61,782 nt of DNA from an uncultured Prolixibacteraceae bacterium (GTDB taxonomy: Bacteria; Bacteroidota; Bacteroidia; Bacteroidales; Prolixibacteraceae), in the NCBI GenBank assembly GCA_937915865.1, contig CALGIG010000020.1, forward strand, positions 1 to 61,782, written 5' to 3'. The notes below the pieces were generated by a model. It was given only the letters and a program-made list of their open reading frames with translations, did not search any database and had not been told where the DNA came from. Below, in pieces: positions 34,359-44,006 of the stretch. A program made the position numbers and the translations under genes. How positions within the stretch are numbered: the first letter of the stretch is position 1; each line of letters begins with the position of its first letter.

Positions 34359-36317
34359 TTGTTTATGAAAAAAATTTGGTTACTCACCATTATCATAGTT
34401 TTAGTTAATGTAGCATCAGCTTACGAAAAACGCGACCTGCTTCAAAAAGCCGTAAATCTTGAAAAATTGAAGGCATGTCTGGTTTATGGCCAGAAATGGG
34501 TACAATTCCCTTCATACTCTGACCGTGCCGGATGGGAAAAATTATGCGCGGGTAAAAAAGAAGAAATTATTAGTAAAGGAGAAGCAGCGCTTAATTATCA
34601 GTGGAAAGTTATAAAAGCTACCGATTACATTGAGTTTGAACGAAGTGGGTCGCGTCGAGTTATGGAAGACCCGTTTGGTTCCAACAATGCTGCTCTTTCA
34701 AGTTTAGTATTGGCAGAACTTGCCGAAGGGAAAGGCCGGTTCGTTGACCAGATAGCCAATGGAATTTGGTTTTACTGCGAAATGACATCATGGGCAATTT
34801 CGGCAGCAATTTCGGGAGCCCAAACAGAAAAGACATCACTCCCATCGTATAAAGAAGACATCATAGAGTTAACTTCAGGCGACCTGGGCTCATTCTTCGC
34901 CTGGACATATTTTTTGTTAAAAGACGAGATTGACAAAATACAGCCCTTAATCTGCCAAAGGCTCCGAATGAACCTTCAGAAACGCATTTTGGATCCCTAT
35001 ATGAACCGAAGTAATTTTTGGTGGCAGGCTTTCGATGCAAAACCAACAACAATGGTAAATAACTGGAATCCGTGGTGCAACTTCAATGTGCTGACTTGTT
35101 TCCTTTTACTCGAAAATGATCCTGACAAACTGGCTTCAGCGGTTTATCGAACCATGATTTCAGTTGATCAGTTCATTAACTATAACCACACCGATGGGGC
35201 ATGCGAAGAAGGGACAACCTATTGGGGGCTTGCAGCTGGTAAGCTATTCGACTACCTCGAATTATTGAACACAGTTACAGGAGGTGAAGTGTCGGTTTTC
35301 AATCAATCTATCATCCGCAACATGGGCGAATACATTACCAAATCATATATAGGAAACGGATGGGTTGTTAATTTCGCCGATGCTTCAGCCAAAGGTGGGG
35401 GCGATCCAACCCTGATATTACGTTATGGTAAAGCAGTTAACAGCTATGTCATGCAACATTTTGCAGCTTATTTGTTTGTTCAAAACGGGAAAACAGTGAA
35501 TTATTCGGTTGAACGGGATTTGTACCGTTCGCTCAAAAATTTACAATACCAAACCGAAATTACCCAAATAACTCCAGAACTTCCTCATGAAAAAACAACC
35601 TGGTATGCCGAAACAGAATTTTGCTACATGCGAAATCCGGCGGGTTTTTTCGTTGCTATAAAAGGAGGCCATAATGCTGAAAGCCATAATCATAACGACA
35701 TTGGAACATTCTCTTTGTATGTTGACGAAACCCCGGTACTTATTGATGCAGGCGTTGGAACATATGCACGCCAGACATTCAGCAACGAAAGGTACTCGAT
35801 TTGGACTATGCAAAGTAATTACCACAACCTACCCCTAATTAACGGAATACCTCAGGCGCCTGGTGCGAAATATAGATCACGAAATGTAAAGTTCGATCCC
35901 GGGACCAACACTTTCACTCTCGATATAGCAGGTGCTTATCCATCCGAAGCATCGGTTGAAAAGTGGCAACGCACTTATCGTCTTCAGGATAAAAAAGGAT
36001 TGGAAATTATTGATAACTTTAAACTTGAACAAACATTACAGCCCAATCAGCTTAATTTCCTGACATGGGCAAATATCGATATTTCGGCACCTGGTAAAAT
36101 TTATTTCGAAAAAAATGGAGTAAAAATTTGCATGGATTATGACCCGGAGCTATTCACGACATCGATTGAATCAATACCTTTATCAGATAAACGATTAGCA
36201 GATGTCTGGGGAGATAAACTTGTACGGCTATCGCTCATTGCTAAAAAAATGCAACACTCGGCGAAATATCATATCAAAATCAACAGAATGGGTTCGTCTG
36301 GCCCGGTTAATAACTAA
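34359..36317 (+). CDS. Heparinase II/III-type polysaccharide lyase, paralogue A
   Basis: 652 residues, exported by a signal peptide ending near SA-YEKRD. The N-terminal (alpha/alpha) toroid covers about 25-370 (NWNPWCNFNVLTCFLLLEND, then DGACEEGTTYWGLAAGK). The C-terminal heparinase II/III beta-sheet domain starts near 425 with GGHNAESHNHNDIGTF and LIDAGVGTYARQTF. Such proteins cleave uronic-acid-containing polysaccharides by beta-elimination. It is close in sequence to the protein at 44007. One difference falls in the toroid motif: EGTTYWGLAAG here, EGPSYWGHAAG there. No PL family number is assigned. It lies 32 nt after the GH16 gene. Confidence 0.85.
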   Translation: MFMKKIWLLTIIIVLVNVASAYEKRDLLQKAVNLEKLKACLVYGQKWVQFPSYSDRAGWEKLCAGKKEEIISKGEAALNYQWKVIKATDYIEFERSGSRRVMEDPFGSNNAALSSLVLAELAEGKGRFVDQIANGIWFYCEMTSWAISAAISGAQTEKTSLPSYKEDIIELTSGDLGSFFAWTYFLLKDEIDKIQPLICQRLRMNLQKRILDPYMNRSNFWWQAFDAKPTTMVNNWNPWCNFNVLTCFLLLENDPDKLASAVYRTMISVDQFINYNHTDGACEEGTTYWGLAAGKLFDYLELLNTVTGGEVSVFNQSIIRNMGEYITKSYIGNGWVVNFADASAKGGGDPTLILRYGKAVNSYVMQHFAAYLFVQNGKTVNYSVERDLYRSLKNLQYQTEITQITPELPHEKTTWYAETEFCYMRNPAGFFVAIKGGHNAESHNHNDIGTFSLYVDETPVLIDAGVGTYARQTFSNERYSIWTMQSNYHNLPLINGIPQAPGAKYRSRNVKFDPGTNTFTLDIAGAYPSEASVEKWQRTYRLQDKKGLEIIDNFKLEQTLQPNQLNFLTWANIDISAPGKIYFEKNGVKICMDYDPELFTTSIESIPLSDKRLADVWGDKLVRLSLIAKKMQHSAKYHIKINRMGSSGPVNN

Positions 36318-36390
36318 ATAACAATCCGAAAGGCGATTGCATTAGATTTAAAGACTTGGAGAATTAAACCAAATATTACACTGATCGATT

Positions 36391-37899
36391 ATGAAAAATA
36401 CAATTTTATACCTATTATTTGCCTTGGTTATTGTTGGACAATGCAGTTGTACCCAAAACAAGAAACTAAGAATTTTGTCGTGTGGTATAAGGCATGAATC
36501 CAATACTTTTTCGACTCTGCCCACCACTTTATCCGATTTTAAAATACAGCGCGGCAATGCTGCCATTCAAAATCAACAATGGGCCAAATATATTCAAGAC
36601 CAAGGAATTGAACTTATTCCAACCGTTCATGCTTATGCCTGGCCTGGCGGTGTTGTTTCCAAAGACGCTTATGAACAGATAAGAAATGAAATACTGGAGA
36701 AGATAAAGGCAGCAGGTAAATTAGATGGGATTTATTTAGATATGCATGGGGCGCTCCATGTTGATGGATACAGTGATGCACAGGTTGATTTTATTCGTGA
36801 AATACGGAAGATTACAGGTTCAAAAGTTATAATATCTGCAAGCTTTGATCTTCATGGAAATGTTTCCGATGAGTTTTTTTCTGGTTTAAATATATTAACA
36901 GCTTACCGTACAGCGCCTCATCGCGATGGAGAAGAAACTAAATTACGTGCTGCAAAATTACTGGTAAAATGCCTTCGCGAAAAATTATCACCACATATCG
37001 AAAGGGTTATAATCCCAATTCTTGTGCCCGGAGAAAAAAGTATAACCGAAGTCGAACCATTACATTCAATATATGGCCAGATCGAAACTATTGAAAAGAA
37101 AGACGGACTTTTAGATGCTTCAATCTTTGTAGGGTATGCCTGGGCCGACATTCCACGATCTGCTATGCGCGTATTTGTAGTAGCAAAAGATAATGACCAT
37201 GCTGAACTGGCACAAAAAGAAGCAGTAAATTTAGCCCAACAAATCTGGGACTCTCGTTCCAAACTCGAATTAGACGTTGAATCGGGCCCAATACTAAATA
37301 TGATTAAAAAAGCAATGGTTATGCCTCAAAAGACAATTTTCATTTCTGATTCGGGCGATAATACTACTGCCGGAGCCCCCGGTGATAACCCCCAGGTATT
37401 AAAAGCATTGCTCGATACCAGATGCGAAAATGCACTTGTCGCTGGATTGGTTGATCCTGAAGCATTTGCTCAATGTATTAAAACTGGTGTTGGCAAAAAA
37501 ATAAAACTTAGGCTGGGTGGTAAAAAAGATACAACCTTCGGACAACCGCTTTCCATCGACGGAATAGTTGAACGCCTCTCGTCAAAAGATATTTTATCAA
37601 AGCCGAACGGCGTCGTTCTCATAAAAGTTAATGGGGTTGATGTTGCTTTATTAAACAGCAGACGTTCATTTACCACCGTTAAAGACTTCAGCGACATTGG
37701 ACTTAATCCATTAAATTTCAAAATAGTAGTTGTAAAATTAGGGTATTTATATCCAGAACTTAGAGATATTGCTCCAGCTCACTTAATGGCGTTAACATCA
37801 GGATTCTGCAATCTTGAGATGACATCATTACCTTTTAAAAACGTAACCAGACCCGTGTACCCACTCGACAAAGACATGGAATGGAAAGCTAAACCTTGA
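36391..37899 (+). CDS. M81/MlrC-like protein with lipoprotein signal
   Basis: 502 residues. The N-terminus is a lipoprotein signal (VGQCSC, Cys18 or Cys20). The body matches the M81 (microcystinase MlrC) family: RHESNTFS at residues 34-41, YLDMHGALHVDG, a SFDLHGNVSD segment, TAYRTAPHRDG, and SDSGDNTTAGAPGDN near 316. Members are predicted metal-dependent hydrolases, usually cytoplasmic, so export is unusual. Its place inside a PUL suggests a role in processing an amide- or ester-linked part of the substrate, but no activity can be assigned. It is operonic with its neighbours (gaps 73 and 36 nt). Confidence 0.82.
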   Translation: MKNTILYLLFALVIVGQCSCTQNKKLRILSCGIRHESNTFSTLPTTLSDFKIQRGNAAIQNQQWAKYIQDQGIELIPTVHAYAWPGGVVSKDAYEQIRNEILEKIKAAGKLDGIYLDMHGALHVDGYSDAQVDFIREIRKITGSKVIISASFDLHGNVSDEFFSGLNILTAYRTAPHRDGEETKLRAAKLLVKCLREKLSPHIERVIIPILVPGEKSITEVEPLHSIYGQIETIEKKDGLLDASIFVGYAWADIPRSAMRVFVVAKDNDHAELAQKEAVNLAQQIWDSRSKLELDVESGPILNMIKKAMVMPQKTIFISDSGDNTTAGAPGDNPQVLKALLDTRCENALVAGLVDPEAFAQCIKTGVGKKIKLRLGGKKDTTFGQPLSIDGIVERLSSKDILSKPNGVVLIKVNGVDVALLNSRRSFTTVKDFSDIGLNPLNFKIVVVKLGYLYPELRDIAPAHLMALTSGFCNLEMTSLPFKNVTRPVYPLDKDMEWKAKP

Positions 37900-37935
37900 C
37901 AAAACATCTGGTAATAATTCCTAAACCAATCAATA

Positions 37936-39027
37936 ATGCAAATATCAAAAATCACATTTTTCATTTTAGCTTTGCTTTTGGTATATAATACTAAAGGACA
38001 ATCAATCAGTACAAACAACATATTAAAAATCAGCAAAAAGGTAGCCGACTGGCAATTGGAAAATCCCAAAGATACGTCAATGGGCGACTGGGTCCAGGGA
38101 TCATTTGTCAACGGATTATTAGCTTTGGGCAGACTACCAGGCAATCAAAAATATTTGCAGGCAGTCAAACAAATTGGTATACATGAAAAATGGGGTGTCA
38201 TTAAAACTTCACACAGAGCCAATGACCATTGTACCCCGCAAGCCTGGATTGAATATTATGAAATGGAAAAACAGCCCGAGATGATCGCCTCAGTCAAACA
38301 GGAGCTTGACCGCAACATGGAAATAGTTTCTGCACAGGACGATGATCTGACATTTAAAACAAAAAACCGTGAAAAATGGTCGTGGTGTGATGCTCTGTTT
38401 ATGTCACCACCAACTTATGCCCGGATGGGAAAAGTAACCGGAGAACAAAAATATTACGATTTCCTTCATCAATGGTGGTGGAAGGTTTCAGCTTTTTATT
38501 ACGATCCGCAGGAACACCTTTATTACCGCGACGAAAACTTCTTCGGTAAACGAGAACCCAATGGCCAAAAAGTTTTTTGGAGCAGAGGAAATGGCTGGGT
38601 AATAGGGGGATTGGTGCGTGTTCTTGAGTATTTGCCAGCCAACGATCCGATGCGCCCCCGATACCAGAAGCAATTGCAGGAAATGTGTATCAAACTCGCT
38701 GAAATACAAGACAACAAAGGGCTTTGGCATTCAGGGCTTCTTGATCAGGAAGCCCATCGACAAGCAGAAACAAGCGGAAGTGCATTTTTTGTTTATGGAA
38801 TGGCTTATGGAGTAAACAATAGAATACTGGATAAAAAAACATTTTTACCGGTAATAAGAAAAGCATGGAAAGCGTTAACGGGTTATGTGATGCCCGATGG
38901 CCGCTTTACCGGTATTCAACCTATAGGCGATTCTCCAGTAAAATACGATTCAACTTATACGATGCCTTACGGTGTTGGAGCTTTTCTTCTGGCATCAAGC
39001 GAAATGTACAAACTTTGTAATAAATAG
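37936..39027 (+). CDS. GH105-type unsaturated uronyl hydrolase
   Basis: 363 residues with a signal peptide (ALLLVYNTKGQS). It is an (alpha/alpha)6 barrel of the GH105/YteR-YesR type: CDALFMSPPTYARMG carries the likely catalytic Asp (D152), and WSRGNGWVIGGLVRVLEYLP near 200 is a strong family signature. These enzymes remove the 4,5-unsaturated uronic acid left at the non-reducing end after lyase cleavage. It fits directly after the heparinase II/III-type lyase in the same operon. GH88 at 45938 has the same general task, probably for a different linkage. Confidence 0.92.
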   Translation: MQISKITFFILALLLVYNTKGQSISTNNILKISKKVADWQLENPKDTSMGDWVQGSFVNGLLALGRLPGNQKYLQAVKQIGIHEKWGVIKTSHRANDHCTPQAWIEYYEMEKQPEMIASVKQELDRNMEIVSAQDDDLTFKTKNREKWSWCDALFMSPPTYARMGKVTGEQKYYDFLHQWWWKVSAFYYDPQEHLYYRDENFFGKREPNGQKVFWSRGNGWVIGGLVRVLEYLPANDPMRPRYQKQLQEMCIKLAEIQDNKGLWHSGLLDQEAHRQAETSGSAFFVYGMAYGVNNRILDKKTFLPVIRKAWKALTGYVMPDGRFTGIQPIGDSPVKYDSTYTMPYGVGAFLLASSEMYKLCNK

Positions 39028-39032
39028 TAGCG

Positions 39033-39983
39033 ATGAAAACACTCACACTGGGAAATACCGGACAACAAATAAGCTGCATTGGATTGGGAACTATGTATTT
39101 TGGCAGCAAAATCAATGAATCTGATTCGTTTGCCATGCTTGATTATTATTCTGAAACCGGAGGCACTTTGCTGGATTCGGCCAATAAATACGCCAGTTGG
39201 ATACATGGATTCGCCGGAGGTGAAAGTGAAACACTCATCGGTAAATGGATGAAACAAAAAGGCAACAGGGAAAAGATGTTTATAACTTCAAAAGTTGGAT
39301 TTCCATACGGAAGTATACCCCGGTCATTAAGCCGCAGTGTAATTATCTCGGAATGTGAGAAAAGTTTGAAACGATTGGGAACAGATATCATTGACCTGTA
39401 TTTTGCCCATGCTTTCGACGAAAATACCCCAACAGAAGAAACAATGGAAGCATTTTATCACTTATCCAAATCAGGTAAAATAAAATATGCAGGGGCAAGT
39501 AATTATTACGGATGGCAACTTTCAGAAGCAAACAAGGTTGCCCAGACAACAGGATGGAATGGATTCTGCAGCCTCCAACAAAGACATACCTGTTTTGAAC
39601 CTTCATTACGGGCCAATTTTGGGACCCAGATAGTATTATCTCCTGAAACTATGGAATTTTGCAAGATAAATAATATACAAATAATGGCTTACTCTCCTTT
39701 GTTGGGAGGAGCTTATAATCGTGGATTCATTCCTGAACCCTATCAAACAGAGGTTAACCAACAACGTTTATCCCTTATCAAAAATCTTGCTCAATTATTT
39801 GAAGTTTCTCCCAATGCTATTATCCTGGCTTGGATGTTACAGAGCTCGCCCCCGGTTATTCCATTGGTTACAGGCAGCAGTACTAAGCAGCTACAAGAAA
39901 ACTTTCAAGCCATAAACCTAACATTGACAACAACACAAATCGAACAATTAAACTCAGGAACGGACATTTCCTTAAAATACTGA
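39033..39983 (+). CDS. Aldo/keto reductase
   Basis: 316 residues with no signal peptide, so cytoplasmic. The AKR catalytic tetrad is visible as D48, Y53, K87 and H126 (LLDSANKYASW, FITSKVG, LYFAHAFD). IMAYSPLLGGAYNRG and the C-terminal PLVTGSSTKQLQENFQA stretch are typical of the NADPH-binding part. The stop codon of GH105 is 5 nt upstream. It probably reduces the keto or aldehyde sugar produced from the unsaturated uronate. The exact substrate is not readable. Confidence 0.88.
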   Translation: MKTLTLGNTGQQISCIGLGTMYFGSKINESDSFAMLDYYSETGGTLLDSANKYASWIHGFAGGESETLIGKWMKQKGNREKMFITSKVGFPYGSIPRSLSRSVIISECEKSLKRLGTDIIDLYFAHAFDENTPTEETMEAFYHLSKSGKIKYAGASNYYGWQLSEANKVAQTTGWNGFCSLQQRHTCFEPSLRANFGTQIVLSPETMEFCKINNIQIMAYSPLLGGAYNRGFIPEPYQTEVNQQRLSLIKNLAQLFEVSPNAIILAWMLQSSPPVIPLVTGSSTKQLQENFQAINLTLTTTQIEQLNSGTDISLKY

Positions 39984-40000
39984 ACCTCCCAAAAACCATT

Positions 40001-41269
40001 ATGAAACCTAAACAAACAATCCAATTCAGGTGGATAATTTTATCACTGCTTTTCATTGCCACCACTATCCTGTATATCGACAGATCAGCACTGGGAATAC
40101 TGGCTCCCGAATTACAAAAAAGTATTGGATGGAGCGAGGAACAGTATGGTATGATCAATAGTGTGTTTATGATATCTTATGCCATTTGTTTCATCTTAAT
40201 GGGACAATTGATTGATGCAGTAGGCACTCGCAAAGGATATCTTGTTTCAATCATTATTTGGGGAATGTCGACCCTTGGCCACGCTTTATCCCGAAGTTGG
40301 ATAGGTTTTGCAGTAGCCAGGTTCAGCCTTGCCGTTGGCCAGTCCGGAAATTTCCCATCAGCAATTAAGGCTGTGGCCGAGTGGTTTCCTAAAAAAGACC
40401 GGGCGCTGGCTGTTGGTATTTTTAATGGAGGTTCAAATATGGGCACAATACTGTCTCCATTAATCATACCGCCACTTGTTTCGTTTTTTGGTGGCTGGCA
40501 AATTGGTTTTCTTTGGACATTTCCGTTAAGCCTGATTTGGGTATTGCTATGGATAAAATATTACCGTAAACCAGAAGAGAGCACATACGTTTCTGCAGAA
40601 GAACTTCACTATATTAATTCAGATGACCAGATAAATGAAAAAACAGAAAAGGTTGGATGGAAAGATGTCCTATCCCATCGTGAAGCCTGGGCTATTGCTT
40701 TTGCAAAATTTATGGCCGATCCCATCTGGTGGTTTTACCTATTTTGGGGAGCAAAATTCCTGAACGAAAAATTTGGTTTAAATCTTAAAGAAATTGGACT
40801 GCCTTTTTTCATTATTTATCTCGTTTCATGGGGGCTTGGAATTTTTCTGGGGTGGCTATCGTCACGGTTTCTGAGAATAGGGTTTAGCCTTAATACAGGT
40901 CGCAAACTTGGATTGTTAACCTGTGCACTTTTTGCATTGCCGGTAATAATTGTACCACATACCAACAACATGTGGCTGGCTGTTGGGTTAATTGCCCTGG
41001 CAGCAGGAGGGCATTGTGGTTGGTCGGCCAATGTATTCAGCCTCATGTCTGACATATTCCCTAAAAAAGCAACAGGGACAGTAGCCGGGTTCGGAGGGTT
41101 TGCCGGCGCTATCGGTGGAGCGATTGTTGCTTTTTCAGTGGGAAAAATACTTCAGAATGTTGGCGTTGATGGCTATGCGATTCCTTTTGCAATTGCAGGG
41201 TGCGGATATCTTTTTGCGCTCCTGATTGTACATTTATTAGTACCTAAAATTGAAACAATAAACTTATAA
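40001..41269 (+). CDS. MFS transporter, hexuronate-type
   Basis: 422 residues with about 12 predicted membrane helices and no signal peptide. The N-terminal half has DRSALGILAPELQKSIGWSE, a pattern of the anion:cation symporter/hexuronate (ExuT-like) branch, and GQLIDAVGTRKGY, the family's loop 2-3 motif. AVGQSGNFPSAIKAVAEWFP matches the substrate-binding helix of sugar-acid transporters. It probably moves released uronate or short uronate oligomers across the inner membrane. It is operonic with the aldo/keto reductase (17-nt gap). Confidence 0.86.
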   Translation: MKPKQTIQFRWIILSLLFIATTILYIDRSALGILAPELQKSIGWSEEQYGMINSVFMISYAICFILMGQLIDAVGTRKGYLVSIIIWGMSTLGHALSRSWIGFAVARFSLAVGQSGNFPSAIKAVAEWFPKKDRALAVGIFNGGSNMGTILSPLIIPPLVSFFGGWQIGFLWTFPLSLIWVLLWIKYYRKPEESTYVSAEELHYINSDDQINEKTEKVGWKDVLSHREAWAIAFAKFMADPIWWFYLFWGAKFLNEKFGLNLKEIGLPFFIIYLVSWGLGIFLGWLSSRFLRIGFSLNTGRKLGLLTCALFALPVIIVPHTNNMWLAVGLIALAAGGHCGWSANVFSLMSDIFPKKATGTVAGFGGFAGAIGGAIVAFSVGKILQNVGVDGYAIPFAIAGCGYLFALLIVHLLVPKIETINL

Positions 41270-41310
41270 TTTCAGACACAATACAAAATGTTAAACAAAT
41301 ATTTATACAG

Positions 41311-42480
41311 ATGAATAGTAAAGAACGTATACTGACCACTCTTAATCACCAGGAACCAGACAGAATCCCATACGACCTTGCTGGTACTACAGTAACCGCC
41401 ATAACTCGCAATGCCTACCTTCGCGCTATGAAAATGAGAGGATTATCTGAAATAATCGGCGATGACCAAATTGACCCTATTCAGCAGATTATAACTCCAT
41501 GCAATGAAAACCTTGCTTTCTTAAAATCGGATACCAGAAGAATAGGAGCGCAACGGATTACTGGATATGACCAAAACAAAAGAGTCAACGGTAATATTAT
41601 CGAAGTGACCGATTTTTATGGTTGTAATTGGAGGTTTGAACAAGGGCGTGATTTGTATTTTCACATGATTGATGCACCTCTTGAAAAAGCAGGGTCATTA
41701 AGTGGATCGATAAATACACTTCCACGACCCAACTGGGATTTGTATATTACTATGCTCCGAAAAAATCTTGATGAGCAAATTGGCAGTGTGGGAACCCTTT
41801 GTGGCATTGCCGACCGAAATACAGCTGGATTTACTGAAAACAGCCTGCGTATCAGGGGATACGAAAATTGGTTTATTGATACAGTTGTAGACCCTGAAGG
41901 TGTTGATGCTCTGTTCGATATTATTCTGGAAGACAAAATCAGATATTGGGACGCAATTATTGACTGGGCGATAGAATCCGGAAATGAACAAAAAATCTCT
42001 GTAATTTCGGAATGCGACGATCTGGGGTCTCAGGCTTCAACTATTATCGATCCAGATACACTTCGCAAAACCGTGATCCCTCGTTTTAAAACAATATTCA
42101 CACACGTAAAAAAACGTCTTCCTCATGTAAAAGTATTCATGCACAGTTGCGGGGCTATTCGCGAAATAATACCCGACCTGATTGATGCAGGGCTTGATAT
42201 TTTAAACCCGGTACAATTTACTGCAGCTGGTATGAACCTGAAGGATTTAAAACGCGACTTTGGTGATGTCCTTACATTTTGGGGTGGCGGTGTTGATACT
42301 CAATCGACATTGAACAATGGAACACCTCAAAAAGTAGCCGACGAGGTCAAACAAATTATCGACATCCTTGCCCCCGGTGGAGGTTTTGTTTTTGCCCCGG
42401 TCCACAATATTCAGGACGATGTTTCTCCCGAAAATTTCTGGGCTATGTGGGATACCCTTCAACAATACGGAAAATACTGA
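41311..42480 (+). CDS. Uroporphyrinogen decarboxylase-fold protein (UroD/methyltransferase-like)
   Basis: 389 residues, no signal peptide. The N-terminal MNSKERILTTLNHQEPDRIP and the central MHSCGAIREIIPDLIDAGLD are hallmarks of the UroD superfamily branch that includes MtaA/CmuA-type methyltransferases. The C-terminus has GGGFVFAPVHNIQDDVSPEN. It is not true HemE, which has a different N-terminus. In such PUL settings these proteins are of unresolved function; demethylation of an O-methyl sugar is one possibility, but only a guess. It lies 41 nt after the transporter and is followed by a regulatory element. Confidence 0.82.
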   Translation: MNSKERILTTLNHQEPDRIPYDLAGTTVTAITRNAYLRAMKMRGLSEIIGDDQIDPIQQIITPCNENLAFLKSDTRRIGAQRITGYDQNKRVNGNIIEVTDFYGCNWRFEQGRDLYFHMIDAPLEKAGSLSGSINTLPRPNWDLYITMLRKNLDEQIGSVGTLCGIADRNTAGFTENSLRIRGYENWFIDTVVDPEGVDALFDIILEDKIRYWDAIIDWAIESGNEQKISVISECDDLGSQASTIIDPDTLRKTVIPRFKTIFTHVKKRLPHVKVFMHSCGAIREIIPDLIDAGLDILNPVQFTAAGMNLKDLKRDFGDVLTFWGGGVDTQSTLNNGTPQKVADEVKQIIDILAPGGGFVFAPVHNIQDDVSPENFWAMWDTLQQYGKY

Positions 42481-42494
42481 TAAAAATATTGTGC

Positions 42495-42629
42495 ATGAAA
42501 TAGCCATAAGAGCAAATACACATTCAAACCAAAAATGTATAAATGGCTATTCCATGCGTTGGATTGTTCGACTAAAAGAAAATGTTAATACGCAGATTTT
42601 AAGTCGTTAAACAAAAATTTGTACGAATG
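42495..42629 (+). promoter_or_regulatory. Duplicated upstream element, copy 2
   Basis: From ATTCC at 42550 to the start codon at 42627 this matches 24781-24862. The part before it (42495-42549) starts with ATGAAATAGCCAT, as does 24646-24658. Here AATAGCCAT and ATGGCTATT form a 9-bp inverted repeat. It fills the gap between the UroD-like and DUF2264 genes, splitting the run of closely spaced genes. Confidence 0.7.
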
Positions 42630-43868
42630 AAAACAGTATTCTTGTTTGCCATACTTCAGCTTTGGGTAATAAATTTATCAGGTGAAAATTATCCGGACGG
42701 AAATAATACTGACAAGATGAATGGAACTAAAGACCGGATATATGCTATCAACCTTCTGAGAAAAATAGCCGACCCGGTTTTTATTCCACTCAGCGAAGAG
42801 AGATTAGTTAAAATTTTCCCAAGGAAAAGCTGGGAAACACGGGAGGATAATGTACATACCTCACCTCTTCAGGCTTTCGGACGCACTTTGTCGGGAATGG
42901 CGCCATGGCTTGCCTTAGGCAAAGACTCTACAGATGAAGGGATACTGAGAGGAAAATATGTCGAACTGGCTGTTAAATGTATTATTCATGCAACAGATAC
43001 TACTTCTCCTGATTATCTTTTTGTCAGGCCCACGCAGGAAATTATAGTTCATGCGGCTTACATAGCATATCCTTTACTCGTCGCTCCTGACCAACTATGG
43101 AACCCTCTTTCAGAAAAACAAAAAGCACAAGTTGTTGCTGCGCTTAAACTTCATCGTGGATTTGTTCCCAACGAAAGTAATTGGCTATTATTTTCTTCAA
43201 TTATCGAATGTGCGCTCTGGAAATTTACCGGAGAATTTGATATTAAACCCATAGAAAGAGCAGTGAATAAACATCAGGAATGGTTTAAGGGAGATGGGGT
43301 CTACGGAGATGGACCAAATTTTCACTGGGATTATTATAACAGTTACGTTATTCACCCGCTATTGCTCGAAACCCTTAAAGTATGCCGGGAAATGGGAAAT
43401 CCACTGGGCAACTTTTTATCCGAATGCCTGGATAGAGGACAACGCTATGCTGAAGTAACAGAACATTTGATTTCACCGGAAGGTACATTTCCTGTTATTG
43501 GGCGTTCATCAGTATACCGTATTGCCTTCCTTCAGCAATTAGAATATATGGCTTTCAGATGGAATAAATTACCTGAAACACTTGATCCAGGAGCAACTCG
43601 CTCTGCAATTACAGCGGTGATCAGAAGAATGATGGAAGCCCCCGGAACATTTGACGCTAACGGCTGGCTAAATGCAGGTATAGTTGGAGAACAGATAAAT
43701 GCACGCGACTATTATAATTATACTGGAGCTTTGTACATGTGCACAATGGGACTTTCTCACCTTGGAATCCCGTCAACCGATAAATTCTGGACGGCCCCGG
43801 TAGCAAAATGGACGCAACAGCGTATTTGGAGTGGCGAAGACTTGCCTTCGCAGAAAGTTTTTAAATAG
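42627..43868 (+). CDS. Exported DUF2264-family protein
   Basis: 413 residues with a signal peptide (FAILQLWVINLSGENY). The sequence matches the DUF2264 family of (alpha/alpha)-toroid proteins: ENVHTSPLQAFGRTLSGMAP-type segment near residue 75, FVPNESNWLLFSSIIECALW in the middle, and GDGVYGDGPNFHWDYYNSYV near 225. The last has acidic and His residues suited to a glycosidase-type site. Members occur in PULs and are thought to act on uronic-acid-containing oligosaccharides; no activity is proven here. It carries its own upstream element, a 75-nt sequence shared with the gene at 24859. Confidence 0.82.
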   Translation: MKTVFLFAILQLWVINLSGENYPDGNNTDKMNGTKDRIYAINLLRKIADPVFIPLSEERLVKIFPRKSWETREDNVHTSPLQAFGRTLSGMAPWLALGKDSTDEGILRGKYVELAVKCIIHATDTTSPDYLFVRPTQEIIVHAAYIAYPLLVAPDQLWNPLSEKQKAQVVAALKLHRGFVPNESNWLLFSSIIECALWKFTGEFDIKPIERAVNKHQEWFKGDGVYGDGPNFHWDYYNSYVIHPLLLETLKVCREMGNPLGNFLSECLDRGQRYAEVTEHLISPEGTFPVIGRSSVYRIAFLQQLEYMAFRWNKLPETLDPGATRSAITAVIRRMMEAPGTFDANGWLNAGIVGEQINARDYYNYTGALYMCTMGLSHLGIPSTDKFWTAPVAKWTQQRIWSGEDLPSQKVFK

Positions 43869-44006
43869 AAACATTAGTATTACTTCAACTGATAAAAATT
43901 GACGCTCTATTTTTCATATAAATCAACATTGAAATAATAAATGTAGTATACCAACTATTTATAACCTACAACAAAGCAGAAATTCAAAATCAAATAAACT
44001 AAACCA

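Noticed and set aside
41311..42480. HemE of haem biosynthesis
   Set aside because: The N-terminus and HSCG region match the methyltransferase-like branch, and the context is a PUL.
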